Shown piece after piece: positions 16,998 to 25,199 of a stretch of DNA of 64,000 nucleotides. The translations under genes and the position numbers were made by a program. Under the pieces are notes generated by a model, which saw only the letters and a list, made by a program, of their open reading frames with translations, ran no database searches and was not told where the DNA came from. How positions within the stretch are numbered: the stretch's first letter is position 1; each line of letters opens with the position of its first letter. This stretch comes from Nocardia transvalensis NBRC 15921 (lineage in GTDB: Bacteria > Actinomycetota > Actinomycetes > Mycobacteriales > Mycobacteriaceae), in NCBI RefSeq assembly GCF_000308875.1, contig NZ_BAGL01000127.1, forward strand, positions 62,001-126,000. Direction: 5' to 3'.

Positions 16998-18709
16998 GAG
17001 GCACCTCGTTCCGGGGGATGGTCGTGGGCGCGGAAATCGGCGACGGCGGCGTCGAGGGTGGGATAGAAGCGGGTGGCGTCGAAGCGTTCGCCGACCTCGT
17101 ACCGGGCGAACCGATCCTTGATCGGTCCCTTCATCTCGGCGAAGACGAGGCGCACCCCTTTGCTCGCCAGATAGTGGTCGAGGTCGACGAGTTCGTCGAC
17201 GGCGGTGGTGTCCAGCCCGGTGATCGGCTCGGCGGCGACGACAACCCATTCGACCGGTGTCGGCGCGCGGGCGACCAGTTGCCGGACGTACCCGTCGAGC
17301 ATCTCGCCGTTGGCGAAGAACAGCGGGGCATCGAAACGCACGATGACCAGGCCGGGAATGCGACGGCCGTCCGGATGGCGTTCGACGTCGTGATAGCCGT
17401 AGGGGTCGTCCGTGGCGACCAGCTCGGTGCGGTACGGCTGCCAGGCGCGCACGACCACCGCCGCGAACGACAGCCCGATCGCGACGAGAATGCCCTGGAG
17501 CACGCCGACGAAGACGACGCCGAGAAACGCCGCGGCGGCGAGACCGAATTCCACGCCGCTCATGCGCCGCAGCCGGATCATTCCGCGGACGTCGACGAGG
17601 GCGGTGGCCGCGACGATGACCACGGCCGCCAACGCGCTGTCGGGAAGGTAGGCGGTGACGCCGGGGGCGACGAGTACGAACGCCAGGACCGCCAGCGCAC
17701 CTACCACACCGGCGAGTTGGGTGTGCGCGCCGTTCTGCTCGGCCACCGGCGTGCGAGAACCGCTGGCCGACACCGGAAAACCACCGAACAGCCCGCCCGC
17801 GATATTGGCCGCGCCGATGGCCTTCATCTCGGTGCTGCCGTTCACGTCGTGGCCGTGCCGGGCGGCGAAGGTACGGGAGAGCACGCCGGTGTCGGCGAAC
17901 GCGATGAGCGCGATCCCCGCGGCCGGCCCGATCAGGTGTGTCACATCGTCCCAGCCGACACCGCCGATCGACGGCGGCGGCAGTCCCTCCGGCAACGCGC
18001 CGACCATGCCGATCTCATCGGTCAGCCCGAGTGCCGCGGACAGGACGATCGCGGCCACCACGGCGACCAGCACGCCGGGAACGGCGGGCCACCACCGCCG
18101 GAACGTGACGATGACCGCGATCGCACCGGCGCCGAGCCCGGCCGCGACGGGATCGGCCTCGCCCGCGAACAGCGCCCGCACGGTGTCGGCGAACTCCTCG
18201 AGGACCCCGGAGGCGTCGACGGAGACGCCGAGCAGTTTGGGCAGCTGTCCGATGACGACGATGAGCGCGATCGCGTTCAGATATCCGAGCCGGATGGGTT
18301 TGGACAGCAGATCGGTGAAGAACCCCAGGCGCAGGAAACCGGCGATCACCAGGATGAGCCCGACCAATACTCCGAGGACACCCGCAAAGGCGAGTCGTCC
18401 TTCGACGTCACCCGCCGCAGCCAGCGGCACCACGGCGGCGGCGATGAGCGGAGCCAGCGAGGAATCCGGACCCAGCACCAGAATTCGCGACGGCCCCACC
18501 ACCGCGTAGGTGAGCAGCGGGACGATGGTGGCGTACAGACCGGCATACGCGGGCAGCCCGGCCGCCTCGGCGTACCCCATACCCGCGGGAATCAGCAACG
18601 CGGTCAGCACCAGTCCGGCGGTCACGTCGGCACGCAACCATTGCCGCTGATATCCGAGGACGGTCGCGATACCCGGTAATCGGTCCAAGCCGAACAATCT
18701 GCTCATCAA
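16994..18709 (-). CDS. SulP-family anion transporter with STAS domain
   Basis: A 571-residue transporter. The family signature near the N-terminus is seen in GLVLTALLIPAGMGYAEAAG and LPAYAGLYATIVPLLTYAVV, followed by some ten more hydrophobic helices. The C-terminal STAS domain (about 430-560) begins at IPGLVIVRFDAPLFFANGE and includes WVVVAAEPITGLDTTAVDEL. SulP proteins move sulfate, bicarbonate or other anions across the inner membrane. It is first in a two-gene operon with the lipid kinase. There is no carbonic anhydrase or sulfate-assimilation gene nearby to decide the substrate. Confidence 0.9.
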   Translation of the reverse strand: MMSRLFGLDRLPGIATVLGYQRQWLRADVTAGLVLTALLIPAGMGYAEAAGLPAYAGLYATIVPLLTYAVVGPSRILVLGPDSSLAPLIAAAVVPLAAAGDVEGRLAFAGVLGVLVGLILVIAGFLRLGFFTDLLSKPIRLGYLNAIALIVVIGQLPKLLGVSVDASGVLEEFADTVRALFAGEADPVAAGLGAGAIAVIVTFRRWWPAVPGVLVAVVAAIVLSAALGLTDEIGMVGALPEGLPPPSIGGVGWDDVTHLIGPAAGIALIAFADTGVLSRTFAARHGHDVNGSTEMKAIGAANIAGGLFGGFPVSASGSRTPVAEQNGAHTQLAGVVGALAVLAFVLVAPGVTAYLPDSALAAVVIVAATALVDVRGMIRLRRMSGVEFGLAAAAFLGVVFVGVLQGILVAIGLSFAAVVVRAWQPYRTELVATDDPYGYHDVERHPDGRRIPGLVIVRFDAPLFFANGEMLDGYVRQLVARAPTPVEWVVVAAEPITGLDTTAVDELVDLDHYLASKGVRLVFAEMKGPIKDRFARYEVGERFDATRFYPTLDAAVADFRAHDHPPERGAS

Positions 18710-18803
18710 TCGGCCTCTCCCTGTTCAGAGATCCTGGCCGACGACAATCCGTGGCCACTAGGGACCAAGTACTCCAAACCGCATGCGCTGCACTGGTCCG
18801 TGT

Positions 18804-18818
18804 CCTACGGCCCGTAGG
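18804..18818. promoter_or_regulatory. 15-bp palindrome upstream of the rhomboid-like gene
   Basis: CCTACGG-C-CCGTAGG is a perfect 7+1+7 palindrome, 34 bases before the start at 18853, in the divergent gap with the SulP gene. It is a plausible operator; the binding protein is unknown. Confidence 0.35.
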
Positions 18819-18852
18819 CTTCGAATGGAACCGACCGCACGAGGGAGGGACC

Positions 18853-19503
18853 ATGACTTCGATCGTGCGCCGCGCCCCGTGGACCTTCTCCTGGCTCGCG
18901 CTGCTGCTGATCACGACCATCGTCCAGCATTCGGTGCCGCCCGGTGACCTGCAGCGCCTGCTGGGCGAGCGGTCCACCAATCTCCGGCATCTCGAATCGG
19001 ATCCGCTGCACGTCCTCGTCACCAGCCTGTTGTGGATCGACGGCTATTTCTGGCTCCCCTACCTGCTGTTGTTCTGCGTCTTCCTGGCGCCGGCCGAACG
19101 CTGGCTGGGTGCGCTCCGGTGGGCGGTCACCGGCCTCACCGCCCACGTCCTGGCCACCTTTATCAGCGAGGGCATTCTGGCCTGGGCGATACGGCACGGC
19201 CATGCCGATCCCGGAATGATCGATGTGCGCGACATCGGTGTCAGCTATTTCCTCACCGGCATCATCGGCATTCTGACCTACCACATCGCGCGCCCCTGGC
19301 GATGGGCGTATCTGGCCGGCGTCCTGATGTGTCTCGGCCTTCCGCTACTCGTCCATCTCACTTTCACCGGTATCGGGCATTTCTCCGCGATGCTGATCGG
19401 GCTGGCCGCCTTCCCGCTCACGCGCGGGCGGACCGCGCCGCCCTGGAATCCCGCCGAGGCGTGGCGGCAGCGGTTTCACCGGGACGACCGCCCATCGGCA
19501 TAG
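18853..19503 (+). CDS. Rhomboid-like multi-pass membrane protein
   Basis: A 216-residue protein with about six hydrophobic helices. Features of actinobacterial rhomboid-like proteins are present: DIGVSYFLTG in the position of the protease GxSG loop and GIGHFSAMLIG with a His in a late helix. The strict rhomboid GxSG is not met (GVSY), so proteolytic activity is uncertain; it could be an inactive relative. The start at 18853 has a strong ribosome site (GAGGGAGG). Its last 28 bases overlap the 3' end of the convergent P-type ATPase gene. Confidence 0.65.
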   Translation: MTSIVRRAPWTFSWLALLLITTIVQHSVPPGDLQRLLGERSTNLRHLESDPLHVLVTSLLWIDGYFWLPYLLLFCVFLAPAERWLGALRWAVTGLTAHVLATFISEGILAWAIRHGHADPGMIDVRDIGVSYFLTGIIGILTYHIARPWRWAYLAGVLMCLGLPLLVHLTFTGIGHFSAMLIGLAAFPLTRGRTAPPWNPAEAWRQRFHRDDRPSA

Positions 19504-22307
19504 AGTCGTTGCTGGTCGACGACGGATCGACGTGGTTCGACCGCGGTCGCGACCCGCATCGGCTCGGGCGGTCGAGATCTGCGCCGAAGCCCGCGGCGGA
19601 CCGCCTTCTCGGCCTCGACGACGACCGGGACGATCACTGCCCAGCCGAGGCAGGCGAGCCATTGCGGACCGGTCAGCGATGTCGTCATGAGGAGTTCCTG
19701 GAGGAATCCCAGTTCCACCGCGCACACGGTGACAATCGTTGGTATAGAGAGGATTTGGAGCGCTTTGAGTACGGGTGGGGTGAGGCCCGACTCCGGATCG
19801 CGGCGCATCACGAGCCCTGCGAAAATGGACCCGAGCGACAGCACCACGAACGCCATTGTCATCGGGACGTTCGCGACGGTCGTACTCATATCACCGGGGG
19901 CGAGGAGCATCGCGGCGAGCGTGACGCCGAACTGCAGGATGCCGTAGGCCAGCCACTGCACGAACGAATTCCTGTTGGCGATCTGCACGGCGGGATCCCG
20001 TGGCGGTTTGCTCATCAGGTTCGGGGCCGGCGGATCGGACATGATGACGGCGACCGGGAACAGGGTGATGAAGAAATGCTGGAACAGCACCATCAGCGGC
20101 GTCAGCGCCACACCCTCGTTGATGTCGAAAATGCTCGCGACGAGGAACAGCAGAACCAGCGAGAACAGCTTGCCCATCTGATAGCGGATGTAGGACACGA
20201 TCTTGTCGTAGATGTTGCGGCCCAACCGAACCGCGGTGATCAAGGTCCCGAAGTTGTCGTCGGTGAGCACCATATTGCCCGCCTGTTTGGTGACCTCGCT
20301 GCCCGATCCCATCGCGACGCCGATATCGGCCTTCTTCAGCGCGGCGGCATCGTTGACGGCGTCACCGGTCATCGCCACCACCGCGCCGCCGCGCTGCAGG
20401 ATGTCGACGATGCGTAATTTGTCCTGCGGTGTGACGCGGCCGAACACATGCAGATTCGGGAGTGCCGCCGCCAATTCGTCGTCGGTCATCGTCTGGAGTT
20501 CGGTGCCGCCGATCGCGCCCGGGGCGAGGCCCAGTTCGGCGCCGATCGCGGACGCGGTGATCGCGTGGTCGCCGGTGATCATCCGGATATCGATCCCCGC
20601 GTCGCGAGCGACGCGCACCGATTCGACCGCCTCCGGCCGCAGCGGATCGATGATGCCGACCATGCCGACGAACGTGAGTTCGTCGACGAACCACATGGGG
20701 TTGCCCCGCGCGGCCTCCTCCTGCCCGTCGAGCCGGCGCACGGCGAATGCCAGGACCCGAAGCCCCTTTTCGGACATCGTCCGGTTCGCGGCGGTCAGCT
20801 CCTCCCGGACGTCGTCGATCGGCACCGGCTGCCGACCCGGACGGAAGGCCGACGTGCACCGGGCGAGGACCACGTCGGGGCCGCCCTTGACCAATTCCAG
20901 GAATCGGGTCGTCCCGTCCACCTCGAGGTGGTGGAACGTCGCCATGAATTTGTACGCGGAGTCGAACGGCACCTCGGCGACGCGCGGATAGGTGCGCCGG
21001 GTGAGCGAGGCGTCGACGCCCATCTTCGCCGCGAGCACCACGAGCGCGGCCTCGGTGGGATCGCCGACGACCGCGCCGGATTCCGACACGGTGGCGTCGC
21101 TGTCCAGGCACAGCCCGTACGCGAGCAGCGTGAAATCGGGAACCCCGCCGCCCGCGGCCTGGGTGATCTTGCCCATGGTGCTGTATCCCTCGCCGTCCAC
21201 CGTGTACCAGCGGGTGTGGAAATACAGCGACCGGACCGTCATCTGATTCATGGTCAGCGTGCCGGTCTTGTCCGAGTTGATCGCGCTCGTGGCTCCGAGC
21301 GTCTCCACGTCGGCGAGGGATTTGACCACGGCCTGGGCGTCGGCCAGCTTGCGCCCGCCGTAGGCCAGCATCGCCTGCACGAACGTCGGGAGTCCGGTCG
21401 GGATCGCGGAGACCGCGACGGAGATGCCCAGCAGGAGCAGGGTCGTGAAGTCCAGTCCGCGAATCACCCCGATGACCACGGTGATCGCCACCGCGGTCCA
21501 CGCGATCGCGCCGAGAACCTTGGTGAGCGAACCCAATTCGCGCTGCAACGGTGACCTGCTCGGCGTGACGGCCGACAGCATCGACGCGATCCGGCCCATC
21601 TGGGTGTGCATGCCCGTCTCGGTCACCACCATGCTCGCGGTACCGCGGGTGACCGAGGTGTTCTGGAAGAGCATGTTGCTGCGATCGCCGAGCGGGACGT
21701 CGGTGGCGACGAGCGTCTCCGGATCCTTCGGGACCGGGGCGCTCTCGCCGGTCAGCGCCGCCTCCTGCGTCTCCAGGGTCGCCGAGGTGAGCAGCCGGCC
21801 GTCCGCGGGAACGACGTCGCCCGCTTCCACGTCGACGATGTCGCCCGGCACGAGTTCGGTGGCGTCGAGCTGGACCAGCGTTCCCGACCGGACGACGCGC
21901 GCCTGCGGCGTCTGCATCCGCGCCAGCGCATCGACACTGGCGCGGGCCTGGACCTCCTGCTGTGTCCCCAGCACCACGTTGAAGACGACGAGCACCGCGA
22001 CCACGATCGCCGTGGGGATCTCGCCGATGATCAGGCTGATCACGACCACCGCGATCAGCATCAGGTTCATCGGATCCTTCAACTGCGTCAGCGCGATCGC
22101 CCAGACGGACGGCTCGGGCTCGGCGGCGATCTCGTTGGTGCCGTAGCGGCGCCGGCGTTCCTCGGCGTCACCGGGCGACAGCCCCGACCCGGCATCGGAG
22201 GTCAGAGCGGACACCACCACGGCGGCATCCTGTGCGTGCCAGGCGATCTCCATCGTCTCGGTGGTGAGCGCGGGCGCCCGGCCCGGTGCGGGTTGTGTGC
22301 GAGTCAT
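19476..22307 (-). CDS. P-type ATPase, type II-like, with non-canonical ion site
   Basis: A 943-residue pump with the full catalytic set: TGES (186-189) in the actuator domain, the phosphorylated Asp346 in DKTGT, and the TGD and GDAVNDAAAL hinge motifs. The fold resembles calcium/cation pumps (CtpF-like). The membrane ion ligands differ: PEGLP of helix 4 is PTGLP (303-307), helix 5 reads IRYQMGKLFSLVLLF without the usual Asn and Glu, and helix 6 (LMVLFQHFFITLFPVAV) lacks the usual Asn/Asp. The transported species is therefore unclear. It starts 13 bases after ppk2 and is cotranscribed with it. Confidence 0.85.
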   Translation of the reverse strand: MTRTQPAPGRAPALTTETMEIAWHAQDAAVVVSALTSDAGSGLSPGDAEERRRRYGTNEIAAEPEPSVWAIALTQLKDPMNLMLIAVVVISLIIGEIPTAIVVAVLVVFNVVLGTQQEVQARASVDALARMQTPQARVVRSGTLVQLDATELVPGDIVDVEAGDVVPADGRLLTSATLETQEAALTGESAPVPKDPETLVATDVPLGDRSNMLFQNTSVTRGTASMVVTETGMHTQMGRIASMLSAVTPSRSPLQRELGSLTKVLGAIAWTAVAITVVIGVIRGLDFTTLLLLGISVAVSAIPTGLPTFVQAMLAYGGRKLADAQAVVKSLADVETLGATSAINSDKTGTLTMNQMTVRSLYFHTRWYTVDGEGYSTMGKITQAAGGGVPDFTLLAYGLCLDSDATVSESGAVVGDPTEAALVVLAAKMGVDASLTRRTYPRVAEVPFDSAYKFMATFHHLEVDGTTRFLELVKGGPDVVLARCTSAFRPGRQPVPIDDVREELTAANRTMSEKGLRVLAFAVRRLDGQEEAARGNPMWFVDELTFVGMVGIIDPLRPEAVESVRVARDAGIDIRMITGDHAITASAIGAELGLAPGAIGGTELQTMTDDELAAALPNLHVFGRVTPQDKLRIVDILQRGGAVVAMTGDAVNDAAALKKADIGVAMGSGSEVTKQAGNMVLTDDNFGTLITAVRLGRNIYDKIVSYIRYQMGKLFSLVLLFLVASIFDINEGVALTPLMVLFQHFFITLFPVAVIMSDPPAPNLMSKPPRDPAVQIANRNSFVQWLAYGILQFGVTLAAMLLAPGDMSTTVANVPMTMAFVVLSLGSIFAGLVMRRDPESGLTPPVLKALQILSIPTIVTVCAVELGFLQELLMTTSLTGPQWLACLGWAVIVPVVVEAEKAVRRGLRRRSRPPEPMRVATAVEPRRSVVDQQRLYADGRSSR

Positions 22308-22320
22308 GACGTTGCTCGGC

Positions 22321-23130
22321 TCAGTAGGGGGTCGGGATCCAGCGCAGCGGTTGCGCCGGCTGCTGGTAGCCGTCGGGGTCCTGCTGTTCCGGCAGCGTGA
22401 TTTCGGGACGTTTCAAAGGCTCGTACGGGATCTGGCGCAACAGATGACTGATGATGTTGAGCCGTCCGCGCTTCTTGTCGTCGTTCAGTGCGACATACCA
22501 GGGCGCCCATCCGGTATCGGAGAAATGGAACATCTCGTCCCGCGCCCGCGCGTAGTCGTACCAGCGGCTGTAGGACAGCAAATCCAGGTCGGACAGCTTC
22601 CAGATCTTTCGCGGGTCGTCGATGCGGCTCTGCAAGCGCGCCGTCTGCTGTTCCTGACTCACCTCCAGCCAGTACTTCAGCAGGATCACCCCGGAATCGA
22701 CTATCGCGCGCTCGAATTCGGGGATGAGGTGCAGGAATCGCTGTGCCTGCTCCTCGGTGCAGAACCCCATCACGCGCTCGACACCGGCACGGTTGTACCA
22801 GCTGCGGTCGAAGAGCACGACCTCCCCGCCCGCCGGAAAGTGCGGCACATACCGCTGGACGTACATCTGCGACTTCTCCCGCTCGGTGGGCGCGGGCAGG
22901 GCCACCGTCCGGAACACCCGCGGACTCACCCGCTCGGTGATCGCCTTGATCACCCCGCCCTTCCCCGCGGTATCGCGCCCCTCGAACACGACGCAGACCT
23001 TCGCCTCCGACGACTTCACCCACTCCTGCACCGCGACAAGCTCGGCCTGCAACGGCGTCAGCAGCCGCCGATATTCCTTGTTCTTCATCGGCGCGTCCTT
23101 CGCGCCGCTCTTCCCAGATTTCGACCCCAC
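22321..23130 (-). CDS. ppk2: Polyphosphate kinase 2
   Basis: A 269-residue PPK2 with Walker A GRDTAGKGG (51-59), the lid region with RYVPHFPAGGEVVLFDRSWY, and the Walker B-type aspartate in that same segment, followed by NRAGVERVMGFC. It fits single-domain (class I-like) PPK2 enzymes, which use polyphosphate to phosphorylate nucleoside diphosphates or run in reverse. The start is GTG at 23130 with GGGAG upstream; ATG at 23088 is an alternative. It leads an operon with the P-type ATPase, 13 bases downstream. This pairing suggests a link between polyphosphate or nucleotide energy supply and ion transport (inference). Confidence 0.92.
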   Translation of the reverse strand: MGSKSGKSGAKDAPMKNKEYRRLLTPLQAELVAVQEWVKSSEAKVCVVFEGRDTAGKGGVIKAITERVSPRVFRTVALPAPTEREKSQMYVQRYVPHFPAGGEVVLFDRSWYNRAGVERVMGFCTEEQAQRFLHLIPEFERAIVDSGVILLKYWLEVSQEQQTARLQSRIDDPRKIWKLSDLDLLSYSRWYDYARARDEMFHFSDTGWAPWYVALNDDKKRGRLNIISHLLRQIPYEPLKRPEITLPEQQDPDGYQQPAQPLRWIPTPY

Positions 23131-23385
23131 GACCGGTTCTCCCGTCGCTCTACGTTGTCGAGCACGGTCGGCCCATTAAGATGCACGGGGGTTGTCACCG
23201 TCGACGTCGGCCGTGGCGCAAAGCGCTTCATCGGTACCGACCAATTCCAATACGGTACACCGGGCACGCCGGTGCCGTTATACCCCTGTTGTCGCTCCCG
23301 GCGTGAATGAATCCGACCAGTCGCAGTTGTCGGATCGAGCCGAATTGTCGCGCAACAATGCAAACGACAGTAGGACAACTCACGG

Positions 23386-24291
23386 CTAAGGCTCGGTGTC
23401 ACCGAGGGTGTTGATGTAGTCGCCGAATCGTGGGGTGGGCCGGATTTCGACACCGTCGTCACTCGGACGTACGGTAGCGGCCAGATCCAGGGACCCGTTG
23501 TGCCACAGATACACCCAGGAATTGATCGGCCACGGATCGTTCGCGGCGTGCGACACCGCCAAGTGGGCGAGGACGGTGACCGATCGGATCACCTCGAGCC
23601 CGGTCACGGGGTAGACGTACATACTTTCCTTGGCCGGCAGGATGAACACCGCTCCGTGCGGTCCGGTCACCGGGTAGTCGCCGAGCCAGCGGGCATGCGC
23701 GGTCAAGTACTCCGGTCCGGTGAGCAACGCGATCGGGGCGAGCCCGTCGGCCACGTCGACGTCGAATCGAGCGTACTGAATCTCCACGCCCCCGTCGGCA
23801 TACACATTGCGATCAGCGAGGGCGAACAAATCCCATTCACCGATCGGCCACTGCGCCAGCATGTCGTAGGTGACCGGCGTGACGGTATGAATCCGATCGA
23901 TCACCACACGCTGAATCAACCCGGGCGCAACGATCCGCCTCACCTCGTTACCGAGACCGCTTCCCGTGGAGTACAACCGGGTCCGAACCAGGTTCCGCAT
24001 CACCCTGAAATCGGTGTAGTCGAGCGGACTCTCACGGTCGACCGCACCCTCGACCTCCCGCGTATCGAAGACATCATCGACCAGCGCCGGCCACTCCTCA
24101 ACCTCCAGCGCCGCCGCCCGACGCCGCAGATTACCGAGAAACATCACGAACGTCGTCGGCCCCGACAACATCACCGCATCAGGCGCAGTGAGCCGGAAGG
24201 AGTAGCCCCGCCGCCGCGCCACCGACTCCACCACCGCCACCAGCCGATCCTCGTACATCCGCCGATCCCCCATCCTCCGCCACCCTGGCAC
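23386..24291 (-). CDS. Protein of unknown function (301 aa)
   Basis: I do not recognise this protein. It is mostly soluble, with a mixed alpha/beta look and an aromatic-rich C-terminal half (PWPINSWVYLWHNGS). No signal peptide or clear transmembrane helix is visible. The reading frame carries normal codon bias with strong third-position G/C, and the protein composition is plausible, unlike the opposite-strand frame, which is rich in His, Arg and Pro. A start at 24273 (MGDRRMYEDRL) is an alternative. It lies alone at the edge of the accessory stretch 23.4-27.4 kb, on the same strand as the two small genes at 24358-24971. Confidence 0.6.
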   Translation of the reverse strand: MPGWRRMGDRRMYEDRLVAVVESVARRRGYSFRLTAPDAVMLSGPTTFVMFLGNLRRRAAALEVEEWPALVDDVFDTREVEGAVDRESPLDYTDFRVMRNLVRTRLYSTGSGLGNEVRRIVAPGLIQRVVIDRIHTVTPVTYDMLAQWPIGEWDLFALADRNVYADGGVEIQYARFDVDVADGLAPIALLTGPEYLTAHARWLGDYPVTGPHGAVFILPAKESMYVYPVTGLEVIRSVTVLAHLAVSHAANDPWPINSWVYLWHNGSLDLAATVRPSDDGVEIRPTPRFGDYINTLGDTEP

Positions 24292-24357
24292 GGACTCATC
24301 CGCGGCCCCGTCGCGTCATTGTGGACCAAAGCACCGACATCTCTTCAGCCACTGCCT

Positions 24358-24663
24358 CTACCGAATGCGGCCAGAGTCCGGCTTGATGTGCCGAGCCTCC
24401 ACGAGTACCTGGTAAGCAACTCGCTTGCGCGGGCAGTCGTCGCGGTCACACGCTCTGTGCTGCTGCATGATTCGATGGGCTGCTGCGACCGTCACCGGGT
24501 ACCCCGGCACCTCGTGCGTCAACTCCGCGGTCCAGAGGATTTGTGTCGGCGCGTCGCGGTCGTGTCGCTCGCACTCGCGTTCGGCACGAAGCAGCAAATA
24601 CACGACGCCCCCAGCGACCACGAACAGCGCCGCGATCACCGACCAGCCCGTCCCGGTGCTCAC
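24358..24663 (-). CDS. Small single-pass membrane protein of unknown function
   Basis: A 101-residue protein with one N-terminal transmembrane helix (WSVIAALFVVAGGVVYLLL) followed by a charged domain with three cysteines, two of them in the stretch CDRDDC. I choose GTG at 24663 because it overlaps the stop of the gene before it by 4 bases (GTGA), the pattern used throughout this genome; an in-frame ATG at 24720 would create a 61-base overlap. Function is unknown. The coupling to the gene at 24660-24971 and the divergent position to the HTH regulator suggest one regulatory module. Confidence 0.6.
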   Translation of the reverse strand: MSTGTGWSVIAALFVVAGGVVYLLLRAERECERHDRDAPTQILWTAELTHEVPGYPVTVAAAHRIMQQHRACDRDDCPRKRVAYQVLVEARHIKPDSGRIR

Positions 24664-24971
24664 ACCTGCCCGACCTGACAGGGGAATGCCGTCCAGCGCG
24701 CGAAACTCATTCGGGGGCATGAGGTTTCGACGTCCACGATGCACATCAGTGCGTGCAGCTGCATAGCATCGAGATGGGCGGGCGACGGCGCAATCACGGC
24801 GTCGACATCAGCGGCGCGCACCTGGTCGACCAGCGGAAGCACAGACGGTCCGGGCCAGTACAGGCGATAGCCGAGTTGGCGTGCGAGCCTGCGGATGCGA
24901 GCGTCCTCCAGCTCCGACCACGAACTTACGGAAACATCTACCCATGCGAACGCAGTTGGATCTGCTCTCAT
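24660..24971 (-). CDS. Small protein of unknown function, coupled to the membrane protein gene
   Basis: A 103-residue soluble protein starting MRADPTAFAWVDVSVSSW. It contains an alpha/beta stretch (ARIRRLARQLGYRLYWPG, then AADVDAVIAPSPAHLDAMQL) that looks like a small Rossmann-like or resolvase-like fold, without catalytic residues I can name. The same general arrangement, a short protein of this type divergent from an HTH regulator, seems familiar from actinobacteria (recollection, not verified). It is the first gene of a two-gene operon. Confidence 0.6.
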   Translation of the reverse strand: MRADPTAFAWVDVSVSSWSELEDARIRRLARQLGYRLYWPGPSVLPLVDQVRAADVDAVIAPSPAHLDAMQLHALMCIVDVETSCPRMSFARWTAFPCQVGQV

Positions 24972-25144
24972 TGTCCGTACCTCCCGCAGTCGTCGCTGAT
25001 GCGCGCCCACCGCCGGGGAGCATTGACATCGACCGGGAGGCGTCATGGTGGGGCTGGTCGACGTGTTATCTCGGGACACCGAAACCCGGCAGCGGGGCTG
25101 AATCCGAGCCTTCCGGTTTCGGTACGGCTAATACGAGTACATCA

Positions 25145-25162
25145 GGGAGTAAAAGGGAGTAA
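25145..25162. promoter_or_regulatory. Direct repeat GGGAGTAA, two copies 10 bp apart
   Basis: GGGAGTAA occurs at 25145-25152 and 25155-25162, exactly one helical turn apart. It lies in the 228-base gap between the divergent operons at 24971 and 25200, a good candidate site for the HTH regulator encoded next to it. Confidence 0.4.
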
Positions 25163-25199
25163 CTTGCCGCTCACATCGACCGGTACAGGGGGCGGGCCT

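Noticed and set aside
23231..23277. Palindrome TCGGTACCGA and a nearby imperfect inverted repeat upstream of ppk2
   Set aside because: Short and imperfect beyond 10 bp, with no clear position relative to a start; not strong enough to annotate.
23500..24678. A 392-codon plus-strand frame opposite the unknown 301-residue protein
   Set aside because: His/Pro/Arg-rich composition and no ribosome site; the minus-strand frame has ordinary protein composition.
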